Assembly (NCBI RefSeq): GCF_024139115.2 | Contig: NW_026943443.1 | Span: 1-64,000, forward strand | From: Armigeres subalbatus | Lineage: Eukaryota > Arthropoda > Insecta > Diptera > Culicidae | DNA length: 64,000 bases | Direction of reading: 5' to 3' | Part shown: one piece after another, positions 22,490 to 35,275 of the stretch | Numbering within the stretch: the stretch's first letter is position 1 | How the letters are laid out: each line of letters starts with the position of its first letter | Notes under the pieces: generated by a model | Told to the model about the DNA's origin: nothing | What the model saw: the letters and a program-made list of their open reading frames with translations, nothing else | Database searches by the model: none | Made by a program: the position numbers and the translations under genes

Positions 22490-24350
22490 TAGAAACAGAA
22501 ATTCCGTTGCAATTTTCTCAAGAAGCTTCTTTGGAAAGTCCTCCAGTAGTTCGTCCAGAATTTCTTGAATAAGTTTCTTCGAAAATTCCTCCAGATGTTT
22601 CTTCAGAAACTCCTGCCGAAGTTCCTTTGGAAATTTCTTCAGGAGTTCCTCCAGAAATAAGTTCCTCAAGATATTCCTCTGCGAGTTCCATCGGAAATTC
22701 CTCCAGAAGTTCCTCCAGGAGTTCCAGTGCTGTTTTTCAAGATATTCCTCAAGAAGTTCCTGCCAAAATTATTCCTGAAGTTCCTCCAAAAGTTCTCCCA
22801 GAAGTTCCTCCAGAAATTCCTCCACGAGTTTATCAAGAAATTTCTCCAGCAGTTCCTCACGAAACTTTTCCAGGCGTTCCTTGAAAAATTGCTCCGGGAA
22901 TTCCTCCTGAAATTAATCCCAGAAGTTCCTTTAAAATCTCCTCCAGGAGTTTTCTCCAAAATTCCTTCGATCCTTCGAAGTTTGCGCCAGAACTTCCTCA
23001 AGAAATTCCTCCAAAAGTTCCTTTTGAAATTTATTCGGAAATACCTCCAGGAGTATGAGAAAACTTTGTTTTTCAGTTTTGTTTTTCAAAAATTCTCCGG
23101 AAATATCTCTAGAAGCTAAGGACTGTTCAGTTTATTGAGAGGACACTTTTACATAACGATATTATGCAGATAGATTGGTCAATTTCGATGGAGTTTGCTT
23201 TATCGTATATTATAATACACTGTCAATCAACTGTACTTTTTGAAAAGAGATAAAACAGTTTAAATCCAACAAAATGGCGCCAATTGTCAAAGCTTCTCAA
23301 ATTTCGCGTAAACATAAGCTTTCCAACAGAATTTTTTATAAGCAAAATTGACAGTTTGTAAGAAAATTGTAAATCGGCATGTCAACAAAATCATCAAGAA
23401 GATCGGAAAGAAACACACTGTCAATGATTTGTCGATATCTAGAAACAGTAGAGCCTGTGGCAGCCCGAAAACGGGATATAAACGGTTGAAGCTGTTGACA
23501 ACAAATTTAGATTATTATGAATATCCCAAATTTCTGAGTTAGAAATTAGTTAGAGAGTTGTTTCGTTGATAAATGGATTTCATTTCTAGAAGGCCAGACA
23601 ATATATTCAATGAAAAGAAAGCAGATGAACAGAACTGAACAGTCCTTACCTGGAAGTTCTTTCTGGACTATCTTCGCAAATCCCCTCAGGAGGGTTTGGG
23701 AATTCTTCCAGGAGTCCTCAAGTGATTTCTTCGAAGACTCATTCGGATTATTCTTTCACAAACTCTTCCAGGAATTCCTCCAGAAAATCCTCCTTTAAAT
23801 TTTCCTGCATGAGTTTCTCTAGAGCGTCCCAGGAAATTCCTCATAAAGTTTCTTTGGAAAATTCTCCAAAATTTGATCCGGAAATACCTACCAAAGTCCC
23901 TCCAGAATTTCCTCCGAAAATTTCTCCATAAATTCTTTTGGAAATTCCTATCGGCGTTCTTCCAGAGATCTCACCAGGAGTATCTAAAAAAAATTAAAGA
24001 TCTCAAAATTTCAAAATTTTTAAAATTCAAAATTGTCTAGAAACAGAAATTTCGTTGCACTTTTCTTAAGAAGCTTCTTTGGAAAGTCCTCCAGTAGTTC
24101 TTCCAGAATTTCTCGAATAAGTTTCTTCGAAAATTCCTCCAGAAGTTTCTTCAGAAACTCCTGCCGAAGTTCCTTTTGAAATTTCTTCAGGAGTTCCTCC
24201 GAAAATAAGTTCCTCAAGATGAACTCAGAAAAACCTTTCAAGAATTCCTTAAAGATATTCTTAAGAAATTCATCCACGAGTTTCATCGGAAATTTCTCCA
24301 AGAGTTCCTTTTGAAATTTATTCGGAAATACCTCCAGGAGTTTGAGAAAA
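22490..24350. repeat. 12-bp minisatellite, CTCC-rich arm (copy 2)
   Basis: Same unit and same orientation on the plus strand as 573-3290, interrupted by the MITE at 23119-23646. Part of the array is locally duplicated: the block near 22490-22660 and the block near 24040-24210 are highly similar, including the lead-in 'gtctagaaacagaaat'. ORFs inside it are repeat translations. Confidence 0.85.
23119..23646. mobile_element. TA-flanked MITE (AGGACTGTTCAG ends)
   Basis: 528 bp flanked by TA (23117-23118, 23647-23648), with inverted ends AGGACTGTTCAGTT and AACTGAACAGTCCT. The short plus ORF at 23348-23542 is basic and ends in a 'SPKTGYKRLKL' stretch that faintly resembles the basic hinge after the helix-turn-helix of Tc1/mariner transposases. 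That resemblance is weak, and I treat the element as non-autonomous, Tc1/mariner-like by its TA site. Confidence 0.75.
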
Positions 24351-24354
24351 CATG

Positions 24355-27295
24355 AAAATCTCTAGAGGAATTTCTTGACAATCTTATGTAGGAATTCCTT
24401 GAGAAACTTCTGGAGGTATTTCCGAAGAAGCACCTATAGGAATTTTCCTGAAGGAATTTGCTCTCTGGAGGAATTTGCGAAGGTATTCCAGACGGAATAT
24501 CCGGAGGTACTTGGAAGTATTTCCGAAGAATTATAAAAAAACTTTTGGAGGAAATTCTGAAAAAAAACACTTGGAGAAAATTCTGAGTATCTTCCAGCGT
24601 GATTTCCAAAGGAACTGTTGAAGGATCTTTGGATCTCCTGGAGCAATTTCCAGATAAATTTCCAAAGGAACCATTCGATGTATTCCAGAGAAATTTCTGG
24701 AGGAACTCTTAAAGAATTATCTTGAGAAAACCCATAAGGACGTTCTTAAGGAATTTTCGGTAGGTTTCTTGGAGTAATTTCTGAAGAAAATCCTGGAAAA
24801 TTCTGGAGGAACTCCCTTAGGAAATTCTGGAGGGAATCCTGGAGGAATTTTCGGAGGAGCTCCTGGAGGAATTTCTTGAGAATCTCAAATCTCAAGAGGA
24901 ACCGGAGGAATTTCCGAAAGAATTCCTGAGGAAGAAGCTCAGGAGGTACTTCGGGAGGAATTTCCGAAGGAACTTTTGGAGATATTTCCGGGGGAGCACT
25001 TGGAGGGTATTTTGTAAAAAAAACTCTTGATGGATTTTCCAAAGATTTGTATAGGTAAGTTTCATGGGTAAATTCTGGAGGAGTTTTAGAAGGAATTACC
25101 GGGAGAATTTCCGAATGAGTTTTGAGAGGAATTCCTTGATGAGGTTTCTTGAGGAATTTCTGGAGGATGTTCTATGGGAACTATTGGAGCAATTTCGGGA
25201 AGAATTTTTAGAGGATTCTTGGAGGAATTTTCGGAAGACTTTCCGAACGAGCTCCTGAAAGTGTTACCTGAAGAAAGTTCTTGAGAAACTCCTGGAGGAC
25301 ATTCTGAAGGATCTTCGTGTTGGGCTTTCGGAAGAAGCCAAGAAGAATTTCTGGAGAATCTTCTTGGTGGGTTTTTGGAGGAATTCCAAGAAGAATTTCC
25401 TCAGGAACTCTTGAAAGAATATATTGAGAAACTAGTTTAGAACGTTCTGAAGGAATTTGCGGAGGAATTATTGGAGTAATTTTTGGAGAACTTTCTAAAG
25501 GAACACCTGAAGTAATTCATGGAGGAATTTCCGAAGGAACTCCTGGAAGAATTTTGTAGGGACTCCTGGAGTTTGGAGGAACTCCTGGAGGAATTTCTTG
25601 AGAAACTCCTAGTGGGATTTCTGGAAGAACGCCGTTAGGAATTTCCGAAAGAACTTATGGAGAAATTTTCGGAGTTCTGGAGGGACTTTGGAAGGTATTT
25701 CCTGGGAAGTTCTAGAGAAACTTATAGAGGAATATTAAAAGAAAAGGAACTCCTGGAAGAATTTCCAAAACCTCCTGAGGGAATTTGTGAAGGTAATCCA
25801 GAAAGAACTTCCGGGAAGCTTCTGGAGGTATTTCCGGAGAATTAAAAAAAAAAACTTTTGAAGGAATTCCTGAAGGAGTTTGGTGAAGAACTCCTAGAAA
25901 AAAATCAGAGGATCTTCTGGAGTAATTTCCAAAGGAACTGCTGGAGGAGTTTTCTCATACTCCTAGAGGTATTTCCGAATACATTTCGAAAGGAACTCTT
26001 GGAGGAATTTTTTATGAGGAAGTTTTGGTGGAACTTCTGGATCAATTTCAGGAGGAATTCCCGGAGCACTTTCCCAAAGAACGTCTGGAAAAGTTTCGTA
26101 AGGAACTGCTTGAGAAATTTCTTGATAAACTCGTGGAGGAATTCCTGGAGGAACTTCTAGGAGAAATTTTGGCAGGAACTCCTTGACTCAAGGACCTTGA
26201 GGAATTTCTTGAGAAACAACAATAGAATGCTATGTAGGGATTTTTTGAGGATTTCTTGAGGTCTTCTTCTTCTTCTTCTTATTGGCATTACATCCCCACA
26301 CTGGGACAGAGCCCCCTCGCAGCTTAGTGTTCATTAAGCACTTCCACAGTTATTAACTGCGAGGTTTCTAAGCCAGGTTACCATTTTTGCATTCGTATAT
26401 CATGAGGCTAGCACGACGATACTTTGTCTAGACCGGCACCGGGAATCGAACCCAGCCACCCTCAGCATGGCCGGTGGCGTCTTACCGCACGGCTAAGGAG
26501 GGCCCCATGAGGTAATATCTGGAAATATTTTCATACGAACTTCTGCAGAACCTTCCGATGGAACTCCTGGAGGAATTTCCGAAGGAACTCGTGGAGGAGT
26601 ACCTCGATGAACTTCTGCAGGAATTCCTGAAGAAATTTCCAAAGGAACTTCGGCAGAAGTTTCTGAAGAAACTTTTGGAGGAATTTTCGAAGAAACTTAT
26701 TCAGGAAATTCTGGAGGACTTTCCAAAGAAGCTTCGTGAGAAAATTGCAACAAAATTTCTGAATAACTTTCCGAAGGAGCTTCTGGAGGAATTTCCGCAA
26801 AAAACTTATTGAAGAATTTTCAGAGCATCTCTTAGAAGAATTTTGGAAGGAAATTCTGGAGGGACTTTGGAAGGAATATCTGGAGGAACTTCTTGAGGAA
26901 TTTCCAAAGGAATTTTTGGAGGGTTTTCCAAAGAAACTTCTAGAGGAATTTTCGGAGGAACTCCTGGAGTAAATTCTGAAGGGACTCTTGGAGGAGTTTT
27001 CGGAGGAGCTGCTGGAAGAACTTCCAAATGAACTCCTGAAGAAATTTACGAAGGAATTTCGGGAGGAATTTTTAAAGGAACTCCTGGAGCAATTTCTGGA
27101 GAGGCTCCTGGAGGTATTTCGGGAGAAAATTAAGAACTCTTGGATTATTTTCCGGATGACGTACTGGGAGGAATTCCTGGAAGAGTTCCAGAAAGAATTT
27201 GCGGAGGAATTTCCAAAGACATTTTTGAAGGGATTTCCGAGAAAACTCCTGGAGAACTTTTCGAAAAATACCTTTAAAAATTCCGGATGAATTTT
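24355..27295. repeat. 12-bp minisatellite, GGAG-rich arm (copy 2)
   Basis: Opposed arm of the palindrome. The plus strand reads GGAGGAATTTCT and GGAGGAACTCCT-like units, interrupted by the SINE at 26262-26504. Glu/Leu/Phe-rich ORFs up to about 100 codons appear on both strands (for example 26988-27290) and are repeat artefacts. Confidence 0.85.
26262..26504 (-). mobile_element. tRNA-derived SINE (Feilai-like)
   Basis: On the minus strand the element begins near 26504 with a tRNA-like head. An A-box-like TTAGCCGTGCGG lies near 26495 and a consensus B box GGTTCGATTCC near 26455, the pol III internal promoter. A non-tRNA body and a (GAA)n tail at about 26264-26280 follow. Flanks share TGAGGT on both sides, a likely short target duplication. 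This architecture matches mosquito tRNA-related SINEs such as Feilai; the exact family name is inferred. It is inserted in the minisatellite. Confidence 0.8.
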
Positions 27296-27931
27296 TGGTA
27301 AAGTTCAGTAAATTAAATGTAAACAAAAAAAGTCCAAGGTATATAATTAGTCCACGTCGATCAACGCCGCCGTCTCTGATTGTAATTGAAATGACGTCGT
27401 CACATCGATTACGCCACTCCCATATTGTTATCTGCTCACAAATTCTTCTAAGTTAAAGTTAAGTAACTCTGAAAAACTAAAAATCTAAGAATTTAAAATC
27501 CAGAAATCCCGAGAATCAAAGAATTGCCATTTTTTATATTTTTAGTGCAAAAACTCGATGTTTTAAAATCATGTTAGTTAAAATAAAAATCAATAATTTG
27601 CTTTTATATTGTATACTGTCGATAATCATGAAAAATAAATTAATGTATAACATTTTTCGAAATCTGTTTCTGAAGCATGAAAGAAAATTCCCGAATACCC
27701 CTAACCCAGCTGCCGAAAGCGAGGTTTCTTTTGGCTGATTATTACGTCCTTTTTGTCGTTACGTCGAACATATTACGTCACAGATTTCTTACTACGCTTG
27801 GTTTTGGCTAGAAAACACCAATTACGTCACTTTTTTGTTACACGAAACGGATGTAATAACACATCTTATTTACGACGGCTATGATGTGCATCAAATCCGA
27901 TGTGATATTACAAATTTTTTTTTGCTGTGTA

Positions 27932-28709
27932 AGGTAAGCACAACATAAATGGATCATCGTTGTAATACTATGAATACGGAACGTTCAACTTGAATCAATG
28001 GTCCTCAACACCGGCCGTTTTGATGTTCTAGGTTGTTCTGCGCAAGCCTTCGTTCTCACCCACGATGTGATGATACCTTCCTCTCGATCAGCATCGTCAT
28101 CGTGAATCCCCTACCACCGAATGCAGTGTGTCGCCACCTTAGATGATCCCCAAGCAGCACGTTTTACTGCGAGCAGGATTGTACAACTGGAACAAATGAG
28201 AGACGATTTTTTACCAATAAAAAACAAGCTAATAATGACTTCCCTGTCGCGGAGGCTTGCGCGCCTCCGCGGACGCTCCTGCGCCGATGCCGGTGCGTTC
28301 ACCGGGTTGAACGTGAAATCGTATCTTGAGAATGGCACCTTCGTATCTGCTGTGACATGGCTTGGACGATATATGACTTGGCTGGCACTGATGAATAATA
28401 CGGGATAACTTCAGACAGACTGCTCTGGGTAACCATCGACTTAGGTACCGAAGAGTACCTGATTCCATGAGCCGATCCATTGAACCGATCCAGATATTGT
28501 CCGGGTAAGAGAGAGTAGTTGAGCGAGTAGAGCCAGTCTTCTGAGTATGCTCCGAGGTCCAACAGACAGCATCGATGCGACGTGGTCTCGCTGGAAGGCC
28601 AGCGGCCTTTGGACGAAATGGCTATGAGGACGAAACATTCCTTGAGTTTTTTGAAAATTTTATACAACACAACACTTACCTGGTGCTCCTGCGCCTCGTT
28701 AGAGGAGGC
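27932..28709 (-). other. BEL 3' region after the integrase stop
   Basis: Element-strand sequence between the end of the integrase frame (TAG at 28710) and the CACAGC copy 2 insertion site. It continues at 21068-21175 before the 3' LTR. Short ORFs (28299-28670 minus) show no domain. It corresponds to the untranslated 3' part of the retrotransposon. Confidence 0.6.
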
Positions 28710-29740
28710 CTAGTTCTCCTCTGATGTGAGGGGACGCTCGTTGTCACTGATGGGCAAGATACAAATCTTCGAAATTGCCTGAACAATGCTCCCGTTTGTT
28801 GTCCGAATTGTGACCACTCTGACCTTCCCGTCCGCCCCTGGGTGAATGTGAGTTACACGCCCCAAAAGCCACTTCAGCGGTGGAAGGTTGTCCTCCCTGA
28901 TTAATACCATCGCGCCAACAAACAAATTATTCCTCTGCCGAGTCCACTTGGTTCTGTTGTGGAGATCTGACAGATATTGCGTTGACCACCTAGACCAAAT
29001 GCGTTGAACGTACTCTTGAGCCCTTTGCCACCTGGATAACCTGTTCTCAGGAACTTCTTGCAAACAAGGCTCGACCACCGCTGTCAGTGGTCGTTGGATT
29101 AGAAAGTGTCCAGGAGTTAGCACGTTGAGATCATTCGGGTCGCTGCTCATCTGAGTGAGTGGCCTGGAATTCAAGCAAGCTTCGATTTGCGTGAACACCG
29201 TATTCAACTCCTCGGAAGTAACAGTTTTCCAGCCAATCGTTTTGCGCAAGTGTTGTTTCATCGCTTTCACTGCCGCCTCCCACAGACCTCCGAAATTTGG
29301 GGATTTAGCGGGAATGAATTTGAATTCTATTCCGATGTCCGCCACACTTGCCGCGATGGATTGTTGGGATTGTTGACCTTTGAATAAGGCAGCAAGCTCA
29401 TCGAGCTGCCGTCTCGCGCCCACGAAGTTGGACCCATTGGCAATGCATCTGTGAACAATTTTCCTAGCGAGGCTACGCGCACTAAGAGGCCAAAATCGTT
29501 CTCGGACACTGACAACTAGAAGTTGCGGACCAGCATGTAAATGCTCATAGTGGTATTGACGCATAACTAAGGTTGTTAAAGGGTATTTTTATCCAGCAGT
29601 ATTGGATGTTTACGGTCGATCGAGATGGTGGCATTTTCTAGCCGGCCGCCAACACGTAATATGCCTTCGGACAACTGTGGATGTAGCGTTCTGATGCGAG
29701 AGGTGGCACTGACCTCCCTCTTTCATTGAAGGTCAATTAT
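28710..29740 (-). pseudogene. BEL integrase, internally deleted
   Basis: Minus strand. The N-terminal zinc-binding part starts near 29700 ('[15 protein letters not shown]') with two frameshifts, the second near 29580. From 29564 the frame is open for 284 codons to a TAG. The sequence passes directly from the IVHRC end of the zinc region to NGSNFVGARRQL, so most of the catalytic core between these motifs, including the first catalytic Asp, is missing. The residue before NG, normally Asp in 'DNG', is Ala. The third acidic motif, FGGLWEAAVKAMK, and the C-terminal DUF5641-like part (ending around 'GRVTHIHPGADGKVRVV') are present. An integrase lacking two of its three DDE residues cannot catalyse strand transfer. 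Confidence 0.85.
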
Positions 29741-31293
29741 TTCTTGAGCAAAAAATTCATGTTGCGATAATTTCACCAAGTTGAGTAATGCTTTTTCTTG
29801 TTTCTTGAGGGTTACGGGACTCGTTTTCTTTTCGTTTTTATCACGATTCCGAAGAGCATTGTGCTTGAACCGCAGTAGACATGCCACCAGTTTCTCTAGA
29901 TGACGCAAGATTGACCGAAAGTTGAAGACTTCGTTCGGCGGAGATACTGTAGCTATGTTAACTACTACTGATCCTTCTTCGAGGTGTGATTTGTCCAAAT
30001 CCTCCAGCTTCACTTCTTGGGTTTCGGACCAACAACTCTTTTCTTCAGTTAACCAAGCAGGTCCATGCCACCACAGCGAATTCTGCACAAGATCTACAGG
30101 GAGATAGCGCATCTGCCGGGTTCTCCGTTCCGGCAACATGTCTCCACGTCCCGGCTCTTGTAAGGTGTTGCACCTCCGATATTCTGTTTGCCACGAACAT
30201 CTGATAGCGTGACGGTACTGAAGAGAGCCAATATCGCACGATCATGGAATCGGTATGGAAATATGACTGAGTGCATGATTTAATGCTGCTGGACGTCTTT
30301 TCGTAGAGGTGAGTAAGAGGGCAGAAGACAGCTCCAGCCGAGGGATGGTTAGTTTCTTACTCTTCTTCTCTAGTTCAGCTATCGGAGCTACTCTCGATTT
30401 AGCTACTAACAGGTTGAACGTGATAGTGCCGTCAAAAAGCGTGCATCGCACGTACACGCTCCATATGCTTTTGTAGATGCATCGCAAAAACCATGGAGTT
30501 CCATTGACAAGCAATTCTTTCGGAATGCGATCCATCTCGGAATCTGCTGGTTCTCTAGGTAGGATAGGCTTGTTCTGAATTCCAACCATTGCGCTTGACG
30601 CTTTTCTTGCAGTGGTTCGTCCCATGTAACCTTATGTCTCCAAAGATTCTGGACGAATATTTTTGCAGAAACGATCACTACTCCGATCAATCCTACAGGA
30701 TCAAATATTCGGGCAAGATCAGAAATGACCGTACGCTTACAGATCCGCGAAGTATTCTACTCCGGTACTTTGAACCGGAAGACGTCCAATCTAGGTTCCC
30801 AGATGAGACCCAGCGTTTTTATAGTGGCACTAGAGTCGTCCAACTCGAACGATGAACGATCGTCATGAAGTTCCTCAGGGATATTCTTCAAAACAGATGA
30901 GCAATTACTGCTCCATTTCCGGAGATTGAACCCCCCTCCTCTCAGGAGTTCTTGAATGTCGCTACATAATTGTTTGCCCTCTTCTACATCGTCAACACCG
31001 GACATCATGTCATCGACGTAGAAGTCTTTTCTGAGTACCTTGGCTGCCTCGGGGTACTTGTTGCCATCGTGTTCTGCAAGTCGGTTGAGACACTTGGTGG
31101 CCAAATACGGCGCTGAGGCCGTCCCGTACGTAACGGTGTTCAGTTGGAAAACACGAATGGACTCGTTCGGATTGTCCCGCCACAAGATTTTGTGCAGCCT
31201 TCTATCCGCCAGTTGTTGTTGTACCATCCGGTACATCTTCTCTGCATCCGCAACTATAGCGATTGCGTGGAAACGATATCGAAGGACAATCGA
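29741..31293 (-). pseudogene. BEL reverse transcriptase (3' part) and RNase H
   Basis: This continues the RT reading frame from 45431 after the CACAGC copy 3 insertion; the target TA is used once and the frame is kept. The RT active-site motif YVDDMMSG lies near 30995. A frameshift follows near 30760, then the connection region (DEPLQEKRQAQWLEF near 30610). The BEL-type RNase H starts at about 30460 (HGFCDASTKAYGA), passes through 'VAPIAELEKKSKKLTIPRLELSSALL' near 30350, and continues in other frames to 'WRHVAGTENPADAL' near 30120. A 138-codon frame (30139-29723) carries the linker to integrase. At least four frame breaks. Confidence 0.85.
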
Positions 31294-32298
31294 TACACAG
31301 CAAAAAAAAATTTGTAATATTACAACGGATTCGATGCACATCATCGCCGTCGTAAATCGCACGTATTATTACACCTGTTTTGTGTGACAATGTTTCCTCA
31401 AAATAAAGCGATGTAATCATTTTGCATCGTAATATGATTGACGTAATAACAAAAACGACGTAAAATCCAGCTAGCAGGAACCTCGTTCCGGGCCGGGTTA
31501 GGGATGTACAGGAATTTAGTACTGAAAAACGTTTTGGAGAAATGCTATACTTTATTTTATTTCTGATTTTTTTTACGTAAATACACAATACAATAATTAA
31601 AAATTATTTTCATACAATTAGGAAAATTATTGAATTCAGGAATGCTTGATTTCTTTTGTTTCGGGTTTTTGCCTTTCTCGTATACAAAGTATACGTAAAG
31701 GCTATATGTTCGCTCCAAAAACGAACTTTTGATAGGAGTCCCGGAGACCCATAGTGTTATATACCGATCGACTCAGCTCGACGAATTGAGGTGATGTCTT
31801 TTTTTTTTTTTTTATAGAGGGATGAAGGCAAATCTGCTTACAGACACCTGAAATTATCACTCAGGGAGTGGGGTTGGCGCGGAAAGCAGAAGGCCAGCCC
31901 GCCGAACCCACTAAACCCACCCAAGCAACAGAAGGTTACTTGAATTACCCTCTCTTCTAATGCCCTGGTCCCCCCGGGACTTACTGGATGTCAATACTTC
32001 GGAGAGGGGCTGTGCTCATGCACTTCACTTGTCCAGCCTCTAGCAAGCATTGCTAGTTCGCTGCATTCTCCTCATCATTACTGATGCAAGTATGACTGCG
32101 TATCTCCACTACGATACGTGTTGCATTTGGCGCTCGTACAATTGCTCTCACTTCTTAATTACGACACGATTACATCGATCATTGGGCGTACCGATTGAGT
32201 GCCGAGGTCGGTCCAGTGATTCCGGTTGAAGGATGGCTTCCGGTTCACTGGCGCCCCGACGACTCCGAACCGGTCGTTTTCCCACGATCGGCTACTAT

Positions 32299-35275
32299 TC
32301 ATCTCCTTCGCTCACTATCCAGTGCTCTCTGGTCTTCACGCCATTTTCGCTGCAACGACAGCATGATCTGCGTTACTGCTCTGTTCACCATGTTCCACGT
32401 ATTTTCATTTTCGCACATTTCCTGAACGATGTTGTCGGGATTTATGCTTCGAGTGCTGACCGTTGAGATCCAACTCCGTTCTGCCCTGAATCGTGGACAG
32501 TCGAATATCACGTGCTCCGGTGTTTCTTCACAGTTCGGACAGGCCGGACAAAGTGGAGACTCTGCGTGTCCGAATCTATGCAAATACTTCCTGAAGCATC
32601 CATGGCCTGACAGGAACTGCGTCAGAAAGAAGTTGACTTCTCCGTGTTTTCTGTGCTCCCACGACTGCAGGTTCGGAATGAGCCGATAGGTCCACCTTCC
32701 TTTCGAACTACTGTCCCAATCCTGCTGCCACTTTCGCATCGAATCGACTCTCGCAATCTTGCGTGCTCCCATCGTTCCACGTAGTCCATAGCAGACACAA
32801 TCTTCCTCCAATAAGATTTTGATGGGAGTCATGCCTACTATGACGCAGACCGCATCCATCGAAATGGTCCGGTACGCACTTGCCACCCGCATAGCCATTA
32901 ACCTGTATGTGCTGTTGAGCCGTGTCAGGTTCCTTTTCGTGATTCCTCCTGCCGCCCAGACGGGAGCACCGTATCTGAGTACAGAAGTAGAAACGCTGGC
33001 TAGGAGTCTCCTCTTTCTGCTACTAATCGCAGAGCTATTCGCCATTACTCTGGTTAATGCTGTGGTGGCTTTTTGCTGCCTTATCGCAAGCGTAATCGAC
33101 GTGGCTGTTGTAGTTGAGCTGGTCATCGATCATCACCCCAGATGCTTCACTTCTCGCTTCGACTCGATGGTGACCTCCCCGACCGTGATTGTAGTCTGCT
33201 GAACTGCTTTTCGATTGCTGATTATCATCACTTCGGTTTTATGGTGGGCTATTGCCAGCTTTTTTCCGCACATCCAGTTCTCCACTATTCCTATGGCCTC
33301 CATAGCACGTACTTCCACCCTCATCTACTGTTTCTCCAATTACCAGGAGTACCACGTCGTCCGCAAACCCAACTATCTTCACGCCTCTTGGTAGTCTAAG
33401 CTGCAATAACCTGTCGTACATAGCATTCCACAACGTCGGTCCCAGGATAGAACCTTGTGGAACACCAGCAGTTATTCGTACTCTCTTTAGTCCCTCATGT
33501 GTTTCGTAAACTAGTGTCCGATTCTCGAAATAGCTCTTTAGAATTCTGCAAAGGTATCCCGGAACTCTCATCCTGTGTAGAGAGTTAGCTATTGCTTCCC
33601 AACTCGCACTGTTGAACGCATTTTTCACGTCAAAGGTAACCACAGCGCATTAGCGATTATGTCTTAATTTTGCTTCTTGGCTGCTCCAGCTGCCTCTACG
33701 AAATCCCGGATAGCGTCAACTGTGGATCTGCTCTCCCGGAACCCAAACTGCCTGCTCGATAATCCGTTATCGCATTCTGTGTAGATAGCTAGTAGTCTGT
33801 TGAGGATGACCTCCAGGAGCTTTCCGACCGTGTCTAGCAGACAAATTGGTCTGTAGGACGATGGGTCCCCGGGTGGCTTACCCGGCTTCGGCAGCAATAC
33901 TAGTTTTTGCCGCTTCCAGCAATCGGGAAAGTTTCCTTCATCGATGCATTTCTGCAACGTGCTACGGAACATATCCGGGTTCGCCTGGATCGCTGCTTTC
34001 AAGACCAGGTTGGGGATACCATCTAGTCCAGGAGCTTTGTTTGCTTTTAGGCTTTTCGCAGCAGTGATGAGTTCCTGATTCGTAAGCAGGGCTTCATTCG
34101 TACTGGTGTTATTTTCGCCATACGGTGTGGGTGGCCAGACCGTTGGCTCGTGGTGTGGAAACAGACCTTCGATAATTGTCCTAAGCTTTTCTGGGCACCT
34201 CTCTGGCGGTATCGATGGACCTCTAATCTTTGCCATAGCGACCCTGTATGCATCCCCCCATGGGTTAGCATCTGCGTTACGACAGAGCTCTTGCATGCAG
34301 GCTGCCTTGCTGAGCCTAATTTCCTTTTTGAAAGCAGCTCTTGCTGCACTGAACACAGGTCTACGCTCTTCCCTTTCGACATTGTTGCGGGCTCTCTGCA
34401 TTCTCCTCCTTGCTCTAAGACAGTTGCGACGGAGTTCGGCGATCGTTCCATTCCACCAGTAGACTGGACGGCGAACATGTCGTGGCTGTACTTTTCTCGG
34501 CATAGTTGCATCGCAGGCTCGAGTCAATGCTGCAACCAGCTCGTCTGGACTCAGGTTTACCAGGTTGCGCTTCGAATCTAATTGCCTCTGCTAGCACCTC
34601 CTTGTTAAAGGTTTCTGTCTTCCACCTAAGCTCTTTGGTACCACACTCACGTGCTTGTATCGCTACTTTCTCTCCGACGCAGTATCGGACCGCCTGATGA
34701 TCGCTATGTGTATAGCCTTCGCAGACTCTCCAGTTTATGTTCCTCGTTAATGCAGGACTGCAAAAGGTAACATCAATTATGGACTCTCTGCCATCTCTCC
34801 GGTAGGTACTCGTCGATCCTTCGTTAACCAGATCTACATTTAGCCCAGCAAGTGCTTCCAGCAGACTCCAACCTCTTTGGTTAGTGAGACGGCTGCCCCA
34901 CTTTTCTAACGCCCAGGCATTAAAGTCACCAGCGATGACGACTGGCCTCCTGTCGGTAAGCTCCGCTACTAACGTATCCAGCATCTGATTAAACTGATCA
35001 CTTGTCCAACGTGGAGGTGCGTAGCAGCTACATATATAGACTCCGTTAACTTTGGCGATCACGAAGCCTTCAGCTGCACGGTACACGATGTCTTGGAAAG
35101 GATATCTCCCTACTGTACATATTGCGGCGGTTCCAGCGTCATCTGCTACCCAATTCCCGTCTCCTGATGGAATACGGTATGGATCCGAAATGATCGCAAT
35201 GTCGCACCTCGATTCTCTTGCGGATTGCCACAGCAGTTGCTGTGCGGTATCACAGATGGTTGAGATTAATTTGTA
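32299..35275 (-). pseudogene. R1-clade ORF2 (endonuclease-RT-zinc finger), frameshifted
   Basis: Minus strand. Endonuclease at about 35275-34600: 'IISDPYR', then 'CSCYAPPRW', the catalytic GDFNAWALEKW region, and 'IDVTFCSPAL' with the SDHQAV motif near the end. RT from about 34130: 'LKANKAPGLDGIPN', 'LLPKPGKPP...YRPICLLDTVGKLLE', 'FGFRESRSTVDA', 'FDVKNAFNSASW', 'GVPQGSILGPTLWN' and the catalytic FADDVVLLV near 33360. The C-terminal region (33126-32299) carries the CPACPNC...H...C finger and ends at a stop. Frame breaks near 34550, 33650, 33330 and 33130 disable it. Confidence 0.85.

Larger units (their letters stand above)
21178..27929. mobile_element. CACAGC element, copy 2
   Basis: 6752 bp, flanked by TA (21176-21177, 27930-27931). 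The left end CACAGCAAAAATATATT and the complement of the right end CACAGCAAAAAAAAAT are the terminal inverted repeats. Orientation is opposite to copies 1 and 3: the end with TATTAATTTNC is here at the left, the end with GTAATATCACATC at the right. It lies in the 3' untranslated part of BEL. Contents in order: about 1.2 kb of right-end-type sequence with splice-like signals, the CTCC minisatellite arm, a small MITE, the GGAG arm with a SINE, and about 0.6 kb of left-end sequence. No transposase gene seen. Confidence 0.85.

Noticed and set aside
26400..26504. tRNA-like sequence with a perfect B box
   Set aside because: It is the head of a SINE with body and (GAA)n tail; the acceptor stem is not that of a tRNA gene.
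28299..28670. 123-codon minus ORF downstream of the integrase
   Set aside because: It lies in the BEL 3' non-coding region in a different frame and shows no domain.
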